Shown in pieces: positions 1 through 11,396 of a stretch of 64,000 nt of DNA (positions are counted from its first letter, which is position 1; every line of letters starts with the position of its first letter). Made by a program: the position numbers and the translations under genes. The DNA lies in the NCBI GenBank assembly GCA_025667525.1, contig CM046882.1:23076488-23140487 (forward strand), read 5' to 3'. The notes below the pieces were generated by a model. It worked only from the letters and a program-made list of their open reading frames with translations. It was not told where the DNA came from and did not search any database. This DNA comes from Glebionis coronaria (taxonomy: Eukaryota; Streptophyta; Magnoliopsida; Asterales; Asteraceae).

Positions 1-83
1 CATTGCAACTACCTTTCCTTACAAATTTAGCTTCTTATGATTAAACTATTGACGAAAATAGCTTTGTCCCTCTAGTGGATGCC

Positions 84-92
84 TATATATAC
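84..92 (+). promoter_or_regulatory. TATA box of the ACC oxidase gene
   Basis: A TATATATA-type box lies about 80 bases upstream of the ACC oxidase start codon. That is a normal distance for a plant core promoter followed by a short 5' leader. The assignment rests on position and sequence only. Confidence 0.6.
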
Positions 93-171
93 CTCGCTAA
101 GTTAAACATATGTTCATCAGTTCTACTTCATATCATCAAACAGCAATAAACTTGTAAAGATAACGAAAAAA

Positions 172-1274
172 ATGGAGATCCCTATGATTGATTTTAGCAA
201 GTTAGATGGCGAAGGTAGAAGCGAAACAATGGCTCTTCTCCACCATGCTTGTGAGAAATGGGGCTTCTTTCAGGTGATATGATCACCCGTAACATTAGTT
301 TGTGTTACACGTATATATTAATAGCAAGATATAGTACATGTTATACTAGCGCTATAGGTCTTTAACCGTTTTATGACATGCAGATTGAAAACCATGGCAT
401 TGATAAGAAGCTAATGGACAAAGTCAAGAAACTAGTGAATCAACATTATGAAGAGAACATGAAGAGGAATTTCTACAGCTCGGAGATAGCTAAAAAAGTT
501 GAAGATCAAAACAAAACCACTGATGTCGACTGGGAAAGCACTTTTTTCTTGTGGCATCGTCCTGATAATAAGATCAACGACTGCACTAACCTTTCTGAGG
601 AACTTCGGTAAGTCAGTAATGCCATATCCATGCTTCCATCCTGCACAATTAGAACAAAATTAATCTAAGTAAGTTAACCAAATAAATGCAGAGAAACAGT
701 TGATGAGTACATTAACCAGCTGATAAAGGTGGCCGAGACGCTCTCTGAACTCATGTGCGAAAATCTTGGTCTCGACAAAGACTACATCAAGGAGGCTTTT
801 ACAGGAACCAAAGGTCCTTCAGTAGGAACAAAAGTGGCAAAATACCCAAAATGCCCTCACCCTGAACTCGTGAGAGGTCTTCGTGAGCACACAGATGCAG
901 GTGGCATCATTCTTTTGCTTCAAGATGATCAAGTCCCGGGTCTTGATTTTTTCAAAGATAACCAATGGGTTAACATACCACCTTCTAAAAACAATACTAT
1001 TTTCGTTAACACCGGTGATCAAGTGGAAGTGTTAAGTAATGGGCTTTATAAAAGTGCCGTCCACCGGGTCATGACTGATAAAGATGGAAGCCGACTGTCG
1101 ATTGCCACTTTCTATAATCCTGAAGGAGATGCAGTTATATCTCCAGCTCAAAAGCTGTCGTACCCAACTCAGTATACTTTTCAAGACTACTTGAAACTTT
1201 ACTCGTCTACTAAGTTTCAAGATAAAGGGCCTCGATTTGAGTCAATGAAGAAGAAGATGGCCAATGGTCACTAA
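172..1274 (+). CDS. ACO: 1-aminocyclopropane-1-carboxylate oxidase (ACO), three exons
   Basis: ACC oxidase is a cytosolic Fe(II)/ascorbate enzyme that makes ethylene from ACC in the last step of ethylene synthesis. Exons are 172-273, 384-607 and 692-1274. Both introns (110 and 84 bases) are GT-AG, and the joined frame gives 302 residues, close to the usual 300-320. Seen directly: an N-terminal DIOX_N region with the WGFF and NHGI motifs, then the 2OG-Fe(II) oxygenase fold with iron ligands His175 and Asp177 (HTDAGG) and His233, the Arg243/Ser245 RxS pair that binds the ACC carboxylate or ascorbate, and a conserved C-terminal GPRF segment. The start codon gives the family-typical MxIPxIDF opening. 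The PHPELV and KSAVHRV wording is nearest, from memory, to the Arabidopsis ACO5-like branch (At1g77330). No defect is visible. The gene converges on the FANCE-like gene, with 511 bases between stop codons. Confidence 0.94.
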
Positions 1275-1785
1275 AAAGTGAAAGGTTTCTGCATAAGAGA
1301 CAAAGGTCTCAACGTGTGTGTTTTTATGTATGTTTTGTTTACTTACTTCTTGTCTTCTGTTTGAGAAGCTATAATATAAAAAGCCGTCTAACGTGTGCTA
1401 TAATACTTTTTGGTGTGATTTGTCAAAATTGACTCACTTCATAAAAGGGGTGTTTGGGATTGCTTACGTAAACTTAAGCTTTTCGGAACCAGTGGTGGTT
1501 TTCTACAGGGGTAGCAATCAGTTCCGGGTTCAGGTCAAAGGGCTGGTATCACCTAACTTGAACACGGCCTGTTTAACTAATTATGTCAAACAAAAACACA
1601 AAAATTCCAACAGTAAACGAGACAAGTGCAAGTGCATAACCCAATAAGCATATATGTATTTTTCTTACTTTTGATAAACAATCCTGAACACCCTTTAAGT
1701 TGCAGAACCATTAAAATTTCCCGAACACCAGGGAGTACACAATATACTAAAACTACCAAACATCATACCTTCAAGAACCTAAGCA
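1275..1785. other. Convergent intergenic spacer (3' ends of ACO and FANCE)
   Basis: The spacer holds the 3' flanks of two convergent genes. At about 1448 there is a GGGGTGTTTGGGATTGC stretch resembling one end of the GGGGTGTTTG-type MITEs seen elsewhere in the window, but no matching second end. The 84-codon open frame at 1393-1647 has no recognisable motif and is probably chance. Confidence 0.5.
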
Positions 1786-4700
1786 TCAAATAGTATCCAG
1801 TTTTGATAGTATCGATTTTGTCAAAAAACTAGATGTGTTCCCAACAGCTTCAGATAACGCTACCTTATGACCCTTCAACAAATGAGCACACTTACTAACA
1901 AAACACAACAAGAAATTTGCGAACTTCAAAGAGGCCGGGAACCTTCTGGAAGCTTCTTGAACATGGAAAACAAGCCGATCAACTGTATCTTGTGTCAAAT
2001 GAACATTATAATTTAAGATGTTCTGGAACAGATTAAACAATGGTTCGGTCCATACCAGATGTTTAGAAACAAGATGCTGATAACACGGAATGCATATATA
2101 TTCATTTTTATCCACTTCTTGTTCACAAAGTAGCTTTTGACAGAAAGCCGAAGCATGAGCAGGGTGCAAGCATTCTTTGATTATCCTCGTGATCACGTCA
2201 CATATCGGGTTATTTATGCCATCTTTGTGAAGGATTAAGGGAAATAAAACCGCATACACAGCAGCCTTATGATGGACCTTACAGTAGGGTATCGCTGCTG
2301 TTAATAACACACGAGAAGCTGGTTTTTCAAGTACTAAAAACTTTGGAAGCAAGACGGAGCATAAGATGTTACTTGTTAAGAAAAAGTCGTCTTCTTTTTC
2401 ATCCAAAAGACCAGATAACAAAACTGGGACGATTTCATCATTTGCATTCCACGGTTCAATCAGATTTAAAATTGCTAACGAGTCTTTTTTCCTTTTAAGA
2501 CATAGTTTGTGAATATCATCGACCAATTCTGCAGCTTTTAGACTCGATTCCATGTTTAGTAGCCTCATTTTTAAACACGTAGCAGTTTTTTCTGTTTCAT
2601 GATCTATGGGAACAACTTCATGATGAACCAGTTTTTTCTGAGTCTCGACCGTTCCAAGACTTCCAGTTTTACCCTCTTCAACATCCTCCATCAAATCGTC
2701 ATCATCTTCACATGTGACATTAGGCTCTCTTGTATTGAAGTCATCGATCGATATGGGAAGCCAAGGAAGAACTGAATCACTTTCACTAGCAACATTCTTA
2801 AGCCACTCCGGGACCTCACTAAAATCCCCTTCTAAGGTTTCTTCTTCGGAATCAAGATTGAAAGAGGCTACCCAATCGTAGTTTGAGTCAGAAACCACAT
2901 CTAGCAGCTGCTGTGCAGCTTTCTTGACCCAATAGTCGGCATTGGTTTGGTTAGAAAGTAAATCACGTGCAAGTTTAGTCAGGTCTTGTTTGTTAAACTT
3001 TGCATGGTCGTAAGTAAGAAATGATATGATTCGAGCCTGGACTATATCCGGCAGCGTCTGCAGCCACATAAACCTGATAATTTGGAATCAATATACTCAT
3101 TAATATGTTACATAAATAACTTGAAAACTTTTTATATACATAACACGAAGATGTAATCATGTTTGGGTTTTGCCTATCACTAACTAGTTAATTTGCTTTA
3201 ATAAGAACGAAAAACCAATTTAGAGTAAGAAAGTTCAAACTGATATATTTTATTCTTAAATCCTAAAATAAGCAAACAACTGCTTAGTTAACACTCAAAC
3301 AACGTCTAACTACTGTGTTTAGTTATGCAATTCAAACACTATCTTCTGCAGTTTGCTTATATCAGAAAGCATAAGCAATTCTAGAAACTCTTTAGGGGTG
3401 TTTGTTTAAGCTTATTTTGCCGGCTTATGGGTTTAGCGACCTTTTGAAAAGCCCAAAGTTTTGGCCGTATAAGCTTATCAACCTGAGCTTAAGAACTTCA
3501 ATAAGCCATACCCTCAAGTTGATAAGCTCGTTCGGCCAAATTTTGGGCTTATGAGGTTTTTCAAAAGTTCAATAAACTCAAAGGCTGGCCGAATAAAAGG
3601 GTGTTTGCTTGGGCTTATAGCTTATTTGTTTTCCGGCTTATCTTTCATAAGCTCATTTTTTGTTGCTTATTTTGAAACTTTCCGGCTTATATGAACTTAT
3701 ACTTATCATGCCATAATAAGCCAAAAAATATCAAAATATGCCACAAAAATGAACTTACAAAACCACATAAGCCATAAGCTATATAAGCCCAAACAAACAC
3801 CCCCTTTAAACAATATCTCCTGCATTGTATTTAATTGAAAATAAGCCACAAAAAGTGAGCTTATGAAACATAACCCAGAAACCAAAGGTGTTTGTTTGGG
3901 CTTATATAGCAGGCTTATGTTACGATCCCACATCGGCCAAGTATGGGATTGGCCGATGATTTATAATGTCTGCGTGTTCCCTCCTACTTCAATCCGGCTT
4001 TTTGGAGTAAGTTCTACACTTAGCTTATAAACGATGCGATCCGAGCGTGGGAAGGTTCGTATCAAATTGATATCACGCTGTTTCGTGAATTGTTCTTCCT
4101 TACTATCGCGATTCGCCCGGCAGTTTGGTCAATCCATTAACGGATCTTAAGTGGCCCCTAGAGGTGCATATCAGCTTATGGCTTATTGCATTTTGGTAAG
4201 CCAATAAGCACTTTCAGATGGAGCCAATCAGCTTATTTAAATAGAAGAAACAAACACTATCTCCTACGTACATTGTATTTATTAGTAACTTTAAAAACAC
4301 CTTAAACTAACCACCGGCCTAGTGGTAAGGTCCTTGACTCTCCGTGAAGGTTTCAAACCTCATCAGGTGTGTACATTTGACTATTTGAGAGTAGCCATGG
4401 AGGTTCAACTGTGATGACTCTGGGCTAGGGGTGAGCATTTCAGACCGTCGACCAGATCTGACCGATCCGGACTGTACAATTTCGGTCAGGTCCTGGTCTG
4501 CGGTTTTGAACCAATCCGGTCCGGTTGTTACTATTATGCCTAACAGGACCAGACCGACCCAGACCGTACAATTTTGGTCAAGTTTTGGACCAATTCAGTC
4601 TTCAGTCCGGTCTTACCAAAAACCTTACAGGTTATGCCTAATAGGATTGGACCGAACCATTTCGGTCCGGTCCGGTCGGTCTCTGTCCAGTGGTTGGGAC

Positions 4701-5066
4701 CATTTGGATCCAGGCCCGATGCTAAATGGGCCATCTAAAAAGGTTGTTGTCCTGAGATTAGTCGGCTCAAAAGAAACACCTTAAACTGATATCCAAACAC
4801 TCCCCTATCAACATCACACATTCTAAATAGTACAGTAAAAGTTTTAGAAAACAATGTAACCTTTGTAAAGTGATTTTTGCTTACCTTTGTTTAGGTGATG
4901 ACGAAATGATGACGTCAGCATGATGGGTGATGGGTTGCATAAGGAGTGATAGAAATGAAGCAGTAGAATTGGAATTACAGAAATGTAAGGATGCTTGTGT
5001 TTCTGGGGAATGGGAGTTCATGAATATCTTCATCAATGGAACCCATTCTTCCATTTTTCTAACCAA
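1786..5066 (-). CDS. FANCE: Fanconi anaemia group E-like protein (FANCE), two exons
   Basis: FANCE joins the FA core complex to FANCD2 in interstrand-crosslink repair; in Arabidopsis the FANCC-FANCE-FANCF module is also reported to influence meiotic crossovers. Exon 1 is 5066-4885 and exon 2 is 3073-1786. The 1,811-bp intron has donor GTAAGC and acceptor TTATCAG, and the split codon (AG+G) joins both frames exactly. The product is 489 residues from the first Met or 485 from the second (MEEWVPL, at 5054). The second start is favoured because the plant homologue, as I recall it, opens MESWIPLFKIF. After the junction, LPDIVQARIISFL matches the conserved start of the plant protein; the middle is acidic (EDDDDLMEDVEE), and the C-terminal half is Leu-rich and helical as in the FANCE FANCD2-binding domain. 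The intron is loaded with small transposons. A duplicate exon 1 lies upstream. Identification is from remembered similarity. Confidence 0.82.
3391..3808. mobile_element. GCTTAT-rich MITE in FANCE intron
   Basis: The element opens GGGGTGTTTGTTTAAGCTTA and closes with the approximate inverted form, CCCAAACAAACACCCCC. TTTA flanks it on both sides (3391-3394 and 3805-3808). The interior repeats GCTTAT/ATAAGC many times, and a second internal end-like copy (GGGTGTTTGCTTGGGCTTAT, about 3599) suggests a nested or partly duplicated element. The ends resemble Tourist/PIF-Harbinger or hAT MITEs; the superfamily is not settled because the 4-bp flank fits neither exactly. Confidence 0.65.
3888..4260. mobile_element. 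Second GCTTAT-rich MITE, split by a solo LTR
   Basis: The left end (GGTGTTTGTTTGGGCTTAT) and right end (AAACAAACACTATC) are inverted copies of the same terminal motif used by the neighbouring MITE at 3391-3808. The interior is again rich in GCTTAT. The element is interrupted at 3918-4173 by a solo LTR. Removing the LTR and one GCTTA repeat restores a continuous GCTTAT-rich interior. Confidence 0.6.
3918..4173. mobile_element. 256-bp solo LTR (TRIM-like) with TSD GCTTA
   Basis: The insert begins TGTTACGATCCC and ends ATATCA (TG...CA), and GCTTA lies directly on both sides (3913-3917 and 4174-4178). Its size and TG/CA ends fit a solo LTR of a short terminal-repeat element. Near the start, CATCGGCCAA (3931-3940) and its exact reverse complement (3949-3958) form a 10-bp hairpin with an 8-base loop. 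I see no 5S-like block that would make it Cassandra. Confidence 0.7.
4308..4426 (+). mobile_element. tRNA-derived SINE fragment
   Basis: The stretch has an A-box-like GGCCTAGTGGTAAGG followed about 30 bases later by a B-box-like GGTTTCAAACC. This is the RNA polymerase III promoter layout of plant tRNA-derived SINEs, whose 5' ends commonly read CCGGCCTAGTGGTAAG. No poly-A or poly-T tail is visible before the next element, so this is a head fragment. Confidence 0.5.
4427..4740. mobile_element. GACC/GGTC-rich inverted-repeat element, copy 1
   Basis: It starts with AGGGGTGAGCATTT, a terminus typical of hAT-like MITEs, and is filled with alternating GACCGGTCC-type words on both strands, so a transcript could fold extensively. 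The right end (GCCCGATGCT) is degraded. A related copy lies at 5356-5784. Open frames here are products of the repeat. Confidence 0.5.
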
Positions 5067-5355
5067 ACTCTGTAAAAAAAAATTTGTTTTTTTTCAAAGG
5101 GTTTTGACTTCTTTTTAGAGATACTGCTTCTATTTATTACTATAAAACTTGGCCCAATAAACATAACAAGCCCAACAAAACTAATTATTCTCCTTACATA
5201 GGCTTTATTTTTACATGATAGTTTAACTCACATTTCTAGAAATGTAATTTATAAACATGCTCCTTCAAACTATGTCAGTTAAATGAGACTTATTTTTAAC
5301 AGGGGTTTATTTTTTTTAAAAACAATAGATAAGTTCACGTGCCAAATATAGCCTT
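5067..5355 (-). promoter_or_regulatory. FANCE 5' flank and presumed promoter
   Basis: This is the 5' flank of the FANCE-like gene. It is AT-rich and holds a possible TATA-like stretch (minus strand, about 5140). A diverged copy of the same flank follows the exon 1 duplicate at 34690-34880, so exon 1 and its promoter were duplicated together. No transcription start can be fixed from the sequence. Confidence 0.4.
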
Positions 5356-5784
5356 AGGGTGAGCGTTTTGGAACGTCGATCAGATTGAAAAACCAGACAG
5401 AACCGGAGCGAATGTATTTCGACCCGGTCTTTGATTCATGGTTTTCGTACGTTCGGTCTCCGGCTGCTTCTACTGGTTCGCGTCGTGGCGTTAGGCGACA
5501 TTCACTGGGTACTTCCGAAGAAGACCACACAAGCCATAGGTAACGGTTCTTGAGTCGATCAAATCTGATTTAGTCTTAACAAAAACCAGTAGATTAAATT
5601 TAATAAGACCGGATTGGACCAAAAACTGAATACAAGACCAAACCGATCAAAACCGGACCATTTGAACCGACCAAGACCGGACTATTTTGGTCCGGTTCTC
5701 AATCTATTGTTTTGGACTATTTCGACCTCGAGCCGGTCTAGCATTACCCGATCCAGTTTAATTATAGACCGATGCTTACCCCTA
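5356..5784. mobile_element. GACC/GGTC-rich inverted-repeat element, copy 2
   Basis: The ends AGGGTGAGCG and GCTTACCCCT are inverted relative to each other, and the interior again repeats GACCGG/CCGGTC. It is related to the element at 4427-4740 and sits in the same place relative to the exon 1 copy, so it was probably carried by the local tandem duplication. An unrelated stretch of about 110 bases (5440-5550) interrupts the GACC pattern. Confidence 0.5.
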
Positions 5785-5859
5785 CTTCTACTAATCTACT
5801 TAAAGAGGATGCAATTGGGTTGTAAACTTGTAATTCAATGAAGCAAGTATCGAAAAACT

Positions 5860-6005
5860 CCCTTAAACAACATTAGATTCTAAATACTACAGTAAAAGTT
5901 TTATAAAACAATTTAAGCTTGTAAAGTGATTGTTGTTTACCTTTGTTTTGTTGATGACGAATTAATGACATCAGCAGCATGGGTGGCGGGTTGTTGCTGC
6001 ATAAG
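5860..6005 (-). pseudogene. 3' half of a duplicated FANCE exon 1 (with donor site)
   Basis: This matches the intron start and 3' half of true FANCE exon 1 (4809-4960), including the donor context (AAAG then GTAAAC) and wording equivalent to DVI.SSS.KQR. The match stops at CATAAG (6005), where retrotransposon A is inserted, and resumes at 34555. The two halves therefore form one diverged tandem copy of FANCE exon 1, offset about 1.05 kb from the original. Confidence 0.8.
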
Positions 6006-6517
6006 TGCGAAGAACATGAACATCAAAGAGAGACACCAGATCTTATCACCCAACCATCCACCTCTTGGTGATTTATTAATTCAAGATTCAAGAACAAACT
6101 ACAAATAAAAGATTAGTCCCCAAACGGATGCTAATCAACAATACAAAAGAAATAAATGAAATCGTCCCAACTAGGTTGATCCAATTTCCCTCACTACATG
6201 AACACTCACACTCAATCTAGTCTAACATAAGATGAGATAAATGAAGATCCTCCCATGGTAGAAGCCTCAGACGACTGGAAGAAGAGAGAGCAACCACACA
6301 CTTTTGTATGTGTGTGTTATAAGTGATAAGAGAGAACCATAGCAGCTGCTAGGGTTATAACATGCTCCAAGACAACATGGGCTTCATGGGATCCAACAGA
6401 TGACCCAACAACAAGTCCAATAGGAGAATCAGCAAATGACAACTCAAGTCCCTGCACAAACAAGAAAATACAAAATAGATACAAAACATTAAAGTGATAA
6501 GTTTGACAATTTAACAT
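6006..6517 (-). repeat. Element A 3' LTR (512 bp) with adjacent polypurine tract
   Basis: Read on the minus strand it begins TGTTAAATTG and ends with a TG/CA-type terminus. It pairs with 34047-34554. Immediately before it in the element's direction is the purine-rich AAGTTTGAGGGATGA (6518-6532), a typical plus-strand primer. The LTRs differ at scattered sites and by small indels, so the insertion is not recent. Confidence 0.9.
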
Positions 6518-6546
6518 CATCCCTCAAACTTATCAAGATTGCAGAG

Positions 6547-6924
6547 TTATCTTTTGAACATATCCACCATTCCCAACTGTTTACACAGTTTAGAATGTTG
6601 ATGAGAACCATGTCCTTTGGTAAACAAATCTGCTGTATGATCAGCAGAAGCCACTTTAATAGTTTTGATTATGCCACTCTGCACCTTTTCCCTTATAAGA
6701 TGGACATCAACTTCAAAGTGCTTAGTCCTTTCATGAAAGACAGGATTGGCAGCAATTTGAATAGTTGAAGAGCTGTCATTATACATGTTTACAGGGAACA
6801 CACAAGGGATGTTCATATTGTTAAGAAATTTGGAAATCCAAATAATTTCACTAGTGGCACTAGCCATGCATCTATACTCTGCTTCAGTAGAAGACCTAGA
6901 TACAGTAGGTGGTTTTTTGCTTTT
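6547..6924 (-). pseudogene. Element A RNase H domain
   Basis: The translated region has the copia RNase H wording SSTEAEYR and a D-S-S-S-T-I-Q-I block before the final tail. An in-frame stop separates it from the reverse transcriptase (just after GYCVFLGVS). In life it would degrade the RNA of the RNA-DNA hybrid. It is the C-terminal part of pol. Confidence 0.85.
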
Positions 6925-8204
6925 TCAAGAGACACCCAAAAACACACAATAGCCAGAAACAGACCTTCTAGTCTTCAAACATTTAGCCCAATCAGAATCA
7001 GTAAAGCAAGACAAGTTAAGATGTGTATCCTTGTAAATTTGGATACTTGTGCCAGGGGAACCTTTAAGGTATCTGATGACCCTTCGAGCAACCTTAAGGT
7101 GAGATTGCAATGGGGCATGCATGTGCTGACTCAAACATTGCACAATATAAGAGATGTCAGGTCTAGCGTGGGTCAAATAGATGAGCTTGCCAATAAGTTT
7201 TTGATAATTAAAAACATTAATAAGGAACTTATCAGAGTCACTCTCTTCCACAGCAAGGACACAATTCTCAGGTAAGGGTGTGGTAATAGGTTTGGCAGCA
7301 AGAAGGCCAAATTCATGAATAAGATCAAGACAATACTTTCTTTGAGTCATACACACACTAGATTTGTTGTGTAGAACCTCAATACCAAGGAAATACTTCA
7401 TAAGACCTAGATCTTTGATCATAAATTTGTTATTAAGAAAGCACTTAAACTTCTCTATTTCAGCTAAATCATTCCTAGTGACAACAAGGTCATCAATATA
7501 CACAAGAATAACAATAAAGGTGTTCCCAGAATGTTTAATATGGAGGGAGTAATCAAATTTGCTTTGAACAAAGCCATGCTCAGTCAAAGCAGTGGTAAGC
7601 TTGGCATTCCACTGCCTTGGGGCTTGCTTTAGTCCATAAAGGGACTTGTTCAATTTACAAACTTTTGAAGGATTGGGATTATCAAATCCGGAGGGTAAGG
7701 TCATATAAACATCCTCATCCAAATCCCCATCAAGAAAAGCATTGTTAACATCCATTTGAAATAAGAGCCAATCATTAGACATAGCAAGACACATAATACA
7801 TCTAATAGTAACCATCTTAACAACAGGACTGAAATTTTCATCAAAGTCAATACCCTCCTTTTGGCCAAAGCGTTTGGCCACCACCCTAGCCTTGTACTTA
7901 TCAATTAAACCAGAAGCCCCATACTTGATTTCATGCAACCATTTGCAACCAAGAGCCTTTCTCCCCAGAGGGAGACCAGTAATGGTCCAAGTGTTATTTT
8001 TAATGAGAGCCTCAATTTATTATTCATGGCTTCAATCCAGTTATTAAGGGTAGTAGCAAAGCAAAAATTCACAAAGTTAAGCCTAGAGTTTTTGACATGT
8101 TTTTCAATCCTATATTTTAGTTTGCTGCCAATAACATAATCATTCAACTTAACAGGCAACTTAATACTTCTAACAGACTTCCTAGTAGGAACATTCACCT
8201 CATC
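6925..8204 (-). pseudogene. Element A reverse transcriptase domain
   Basis: Seen directly: WL(H)EIKY-type start, ARVVAKRFGQKEGIDF, QMDVNNAFLDGDL, the catalytic LVYIDDLVV box, and LYGLKQAPRQW. These define the copia RVT_2 domain. A frameshift near 7920-7990 breaks the join between the N-terminal linker (7905-8198) and the main domain. The linker is cut at 8204 by the solo LTR at 8205-10874 and continues at 10875. Confidence 0.9.
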
Positions 8205-10874
8205 TGTAACACCCCATTTGTTAAGATGGAATGCTACAGTAAATTATGGCGTGTCATCAAAGCATGCAAGGTAAATGTCTAAACATTCATGACCATAAAT
8301 AGAAATACCATAATCAAACGTCGGTAGTCTAGGAACTCACACACAAGCAATATTAAGTACTGTAAATGAAAGGATTAAACAATTTCCAAATGAAGTAAAG
8401 TATGAAAAGTAGGAATAAATGCATAAGATAAAAGAGGCCAGATAGCTTCCAAATCCGAATGCACATACTCTAGAGTTCCTACTTGCGCCCTTAGGTACCT
8501 GCCGTTTGGGGACATGGAAAGGGAAAACGGCTGCGCATAACGCTCAGTGCATGGATATATAGCATAACGTAAAGACATAAAGGAATGAAAGCATATAAAG
8601 CATATAAAGCATGAATTGCAGCGAGAATGAATATGTCCTGGGAAAACCTAGATGTATGTCATGTTTACTGGTTTTAGTTCTAAAAACATAGCTTATGTTA
8701 CTTATGAAAATATGTATTAGTTTAATATACCAAAAGCCAATATAGGTCATGAGGTCAACAACGTGCATGAATACTTGGAGGGGTGACCTCGTCATGCAAA
8801 TTAGAGGGGATGCCTCTAATTAATTGGTAATGGGTAGGAGGGATCACCTCCTTGTGAAGGATGCAAGGCACACACCACATTCACCCATGAAATCCTGACT
8901 GAAATTGAACCTAGGATGCACCCATACCCCCTACATGATAATAATAATATAATAATGGCCAAATAACTGGAAGGGACGCCACGAGCTATCACTCCGCCGT
9001 GATGAAGTTATAACACTAGTGCCTATAGTGTTATAGTTATGGTACCTCCATAACTAGGTGAAACTGGTCATGCATGTGTATGGCTAAGGTAACTAATAAA
9101 ACATAAGCATTTAATCTGTAACTATTGGGGAAAATAGTTGGCTGCATACGGGAAATCCTAATAAAGAAAGAGGTTGTCCTTACTGAAGGACGGGAAATCC
9201 GTACCTTATGTCTAGTAGAAGGTAACGAAAACGATGAAGAACTACTCCGCCTTGACGGATAATACTACATAAGAATGGGAACGTATATGATTCATTTGAA
9301 TTACATGTTTTTTTACTGGTTCTGTGTGTTATTAGCTTGTTATACGTATTCTGTCATGTCTTAGTGTGTTACTGTGTTAACTGTAGTTATTCTGATGTTC
9401 TGTTGTGTATTATTCATGTATTAGTGTGTTATAATACTTGTATTGTAATACTAAGTAACTTTCTAAAAATAGCAGGTTTCCATAAATAGTAATTTTCTAA
9501 AAATAGAAAGTTTCCAAAAATAGTAAGTTTCCATAATTAGAAATAAGCTGGATTATTAATAATAAGTAAAGTTTAATTAGTATAATACAAGTCATGGTTA
9601 TAGCTTATTAATTAAAAAACTGGTTAATTTAATTAACTATACATTATAAGAATTTAATTAAAAATACATGTTTTAATTAAATTAAGCTAAGTAAAATACA
9701 TTAGGTTATACATGAAATATAAATTTTAATATTTAACCTAAGTCATGAATTTATTTAAATTAAAAGTCTAGTAATTAATTTAATTAAACATATTTTCTGG
9801 TTTTAAATATTGTCCCGAAACCCGAACCCGTGTTTTAAAAATTAAGCTACGCCCGAAGCCCGGGATCACACATAAGCCGAGCCAAAACAGCCCCACACCA
9901 GTGGCTAGACCGGCTAGCCAGTTGCCACTGGTGGCTCTCGGTACCCACTGCTGAGCCACGGTTACCCCACTGAGCCCGGTTCACACCGGTTCCTACCGGT
10001 TGTGACCGTTTCCCCCTGCTTTGGTTTGTTCGGTTCCCACTGTTAGCCAAAAAGCCACACCGAGACCCTATAGGTCTCGGTTGGCACTCGGTTCAACACA
10101 AAACCCCACCCCGACACTCGGTCGGGGTTTCCCCTTGCTGCGTTCGAACCACACGAGCCCTAACACCGAGACCATGAGGTCTTGGTTGGGCAAATCAAAC
10201 ACCACTGAGAGCCCCCTTGCTCTCGGTTTGGTGCTCGCTCGAACAAAACAAACACAAACACCCCCTTAATTCCATGTTTTAATTAATCCTACTTGTTTTA
10301 ATTACTTGTTTTTAAGATTAATTAAATAAACATGAATTCATAAAGAATTTAAAAAGAAAAGGAAGTGATTTGTTTATACCGAACACGTGAAGGAAAAAGG
10401 TTATGAGATCACGATCACGTACACTAAATAATTCAATAACCAAAATCGTTCGGTTGTCCTTGTTCTTTGATGTGGCCGGCGGCAAGAGGAGACAAGAGTG
10501 AGGCAAGGAAAACTTTCTGTAAAGCCTAAATTATGTTTAATATTTTCTTGTGGTTTTTCGTTAACATATTTTAAGTTGGGTCATGGGCCAAGCCCATCTC
10601 TTCCTTTCTCTTTGTCTTAGCCGCGACCTAAAGGGAGCCCACGGGGAAACCCGTAGTTTTCCCGAGTTTAATTATTTACGTGTACGTTCATGTTTAATTA
10701 TCGTGATTTTTATATGTCGTGTACTTAACACATTTATAATATATACGTAACTACATGTTATTAAATATCGTGACACGTGAATTATATTATAAATGGAAAG
10801 TTGTAATTTTACCGTATTTTTGGATGTTCAATGTTCATGTGTACTGTTCATGGTATTTTAATGCGGGTTTTACA
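8205..10874 (+). mobile_element. Solo LTR S1, 2.67 kb, probably Ty3/gypsy
   Basis: The insert begins TGTAACACCCC and ends GGGTTTTACA. It holds no retroelement coding domain, and removing it restores the element A reading frame between integrase and reverse transcriptase. Flanks TCATC (8200-8204) and TCACC (10875-10879) differ by one base, as expected for an aged 5-bp duplication. Long LTRs starting TGTAACACCCC are typical of Tekay/Del-like gypsy elements; that lineage call is inference. Confidence 0.75.
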
Positions 10875-11154
10875 TCACCAGTCACAAGTTCCTCAATATT
10901 AAGAACTGGTTCATCAGAGTTAGGCAAAATATTTAAAACATTGCCCTCAGGTAGATTGTTTTCATCTATTTGGGTTGAAGAATCCACCTCAAGTGTTTGC
11001 TGACAATCTGTCTCAATACTTGAAGGGTTTCTAGCTTCCTCTGTAGATGTTGCTCTCTGATCACCATTGGGTCTTATAGGAGTAGGATTATCAAAGAAAG
11101 AAAGGTGTTCAGCATCATTTGTCTCAACATCAGCCAAGCCCCTTTCTTATTGTC
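10875..11154 (-). pseudogene. Element A integrase-RT linker
   Basis: This is a low-complexity acidic and Ser/Thr/Asn-rich frame typical of the variable region between copia integrase and reverse transcriptase. Its last in-element words (EELVTG) join the PTRKSVRS frame beyond solo LTR S1. No catalytic motif is expected here. Confidence 0.75.
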
Positions 11155-11396
11155 TTTCATTTAAAAAGGAAACACAGTTTTATAAAATCTCACATCCCTA
11201 GAAAACATGACACATCTATTATCCAAACTTAAAAACTTATAAGCATTTTTACCAGAAGAGTACGCAATAAAAATACATTTTTCAGACCTAGGAGTGAGCT
11301 TATCACTGTTGTTTAAATTAGCAGAAAAACAAAAACACCCAAAACACCTAATGTGAGAGAGATTTAGTTTTTTGTTATAAACCAGTTCATATGGTG
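11155..11396 (-). pseudogene. Element A integrase C-terminal part
   Basis: The translation has PYELVYNKKLNLSHIRCFGC and SEKCIFIAYSSGKNAYKFL, the standard C-terminal integrase wording of copia elements. It is cut at 11396 by insertion of the C complex, with TGGTG duplicated. The matching upstream part of the integrase is at 30732-31061. Confidence 0.85.

Noticed and set aside
1393..1647. 84-codon open frame downstream of ACO
   Set aside because: No recognisable domain, lies in the 3' spacer, and begins outside any promoter-like context.
3918..4173. Cassandra TRIM (5S rRNA-bearing LTR)
   Set aside because: The CACATCGG-type start is shared, but I cannot find the 5S A- and C-box block, so only a generic solo LTR is claimed.
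4431..4784. 117-codon open frame as a gene
   Set aside because: It is made of GACC/GGTC repeat words of a foldback element; no motif, and the reverse strand is equally open.
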